Below are positions 6,320-6,911 of a stretch of DNA of 6,911 bases, in pieces; position 1 is the stretch's first letter; every line of letters starts with the position of its first letter. Made by a program: the position numbers and the translations under genes. The notes beneath the pieces are model-generated. The model made no database searches. It was not told the DNA's origin and saw nothing but the letters and a program-made list of their open reading frames with translations. Source of the stretch: Peptoniphilus_A sp022767005 (lineage in GTDB: Bacteria > Bacillota > Clostridia > Tissierellales > Peptoniphilaceae); the NCBI RefSeq assembly GCF_050315115.1, contig NZ_JBNPOJ010000035.1:1-6911 (forward strand). Reading direction: 5' to 3'.

Positions 6320-6815
6320 AATATTAAAAGAAATTCACTTTTTTTATTATAAAAATAAATTATCAAATCAAATAAAGCTCTTTTAGTAAGTTATGAGATA
6401 ATTTTTTCTATACATTTTTTATTTTTTGTGCTTTTCAGTCATGCTTAGTTAAGTTTAAGTTATGATAAATTCTTCGTAATAATCTTTTTTTAATTGTTTT
6501 TATGTATATTATTATCTATTATTGAATCTAATAGCTTTATGTCTTTGAATCTTCTGTAATTTTGACTAAATCTTGTGAAATTTGACACTTTGTCATAAAA
6601 TCTAATCCTAAAGGCTATCTATATACTGTACTTCCCTATGTTTCTTTTATTGTTTGTATAATACTTTTTATATTGAATAGGTGCTATATGAATGCTATTT
6701 TTATTAGAATAATCAAATTATATTTGTCTATTTCTTTTTGTTATTTATTATAGAATTTTACACTATCTTTTTAGTGAATCTAGACTATAGCTTTTCTTGT
6801 TTTAGCTATTTAAAT
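6320..6815. other. AT-rich intergenic stretch without a supportable gene
   Basis: About 500 bases, T-rich on the plus strand. No open frame has a start codon with a ribosome site, and nothing resembles a tRNA or known RNA. Two unstarted open stretches are the longest seen. On the minus strand, 6717-6493 is open except for a single TAG (6621-6619), giving 32 and 42 codons with mixed-composition sequence such as YDKVSNFTRFSQNYRRFKD. On the plus strand, 6586-6750 is open for 55 codons, mostly hydrophobic because of the T-rich composition. Either could be a decayed gene remnant or chance; I do not recognise a family. Confidence 0.4.
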
Positions 6816-6817
6816 GC

Positions 6818-6847
6818 AAAAAAGCAGGCTATTTTGCCCGCTTTTTT
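6818..6847 (-). terminator. Rho-independent terminator, probably of an upstream minus-strand unit
   Basis: On the minus strand the stem GCGGGC / GCCUGC (with one G-U pair) around a 6-base AAAATA loop is flanked by six A and six T, so the U-tract follows the stem. On the plus strand the same stem carries an A-C mismatch, so the minus direction fits better, although some plus-strand activity is possible because the flanks are symmetrical. It lies about 580 bases upstream of the operon and would separate it from whatever lies beyond the right edge. Confidence 0.7.
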
Positions 6848-6857
6848 ATGGTTTTGA

Positions 6858-6875
6858 AGAGCAGTTGCCTGCTCT
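6858..6875. repeat. Small perfect hairpin beside the terminator
   Basis: Arms AGAGCAG and CTGCTCT (7 bp, perfect) enclose TTGC. It has no adjoining U-tract on the minus strand, where the terminator stem follows after 10 bases. Part of it, AGCAGGC on the minus strand (6873-6867), is exactly complementary to GCCTGCT of the terminator (6829-6823), so alternative folding is possible. Confidence 0.6.
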
Positions 6876-6911
6876 CATTTGTATTTTATTCTTTGGAATT
6901 AGTCAAGAATT

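Noticed and set aside
6541..6596. Short minus-strand peptide frame starting MTKCQISQDLVKITEDSKT
   Set aside because: Only 19 codons, with a poor ribosome site and no recognisable family; other frames over the same bases are open longer.

Overview
The window is low-GC DNA, strongly AT-rich outside genes, with tightly packed genes, clear AGGAG-type ribosome binding sites and a TTG start with a strong site. This suggests an anaerobic low-GC Firmicute (Clostridia or Tissierellia-like); a Fusobacterium-like host cannot be excluded from sequence alone.

All seven convincing genes lie on the minus strand and read as one operon from right to left: aconitase X large subunit (5035-6240), aconitase X small subunit (4631-5035), TRAP solute-binding lipoprotein DctP (3574-4614), TRAP small membrane subunit DctQ (3005-3517), TRAP large permease DctM (1735-3003), a D-2-hydroxyacid dehydrogenase family protein (747-1718) and a GntR/FCD regulator (37-711). 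Gaps are 35 nt or less, except 56 nt between dctP and dctQ, which holds a perfect 34-bp palindrome. Three starts were moved inward because an upstream start codon lies in, or reads through, the ribosome binding site of a better internal ATG (dctQ, dctM and the dehydrogenase).

Upstream of the operon is a near-consensus sigma-A promoter (TTGACA, 17 bp, TATACT). Its -10 box lies inside a perfect 9-3-9 inverted repeat made of two GTATAC cores 11 bp apart, which is a strong operator candidate for the operon's own GntR/FCD regulator. Immediately downstream is a second dyad that fits a CcpA cre box at 13 of 14 positions. The remaining upstream DNA (about 6320-6815) is AT-rich with no gene I can support. 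It is followed by a terminator-like hairpin (6818-6847) and a second hairpin (6858-6875), probably marking the end of an upstream minus-strand unit.

The operon looks like an inducible uptake-and-catabolism module. A carboxylate-type substrate would be captured by DctP, imported by DctQM, dehydrated by the two-subunit aconitase X enzyme and then oxidised or reduced by the dehydrogenase, with the regulator sensing the substrate or an intermediate. Characterised bacterial aconitase X enzymes are cis-3-hydroxy-L-proline dehydratases, but the usual pyrroline-2-carboxylate reductase and racemase partners are absent here and a hydroxyacid dehydrogenase stands in their place. The true substrate is therefore open, and this is the most interesting biological question in the window.
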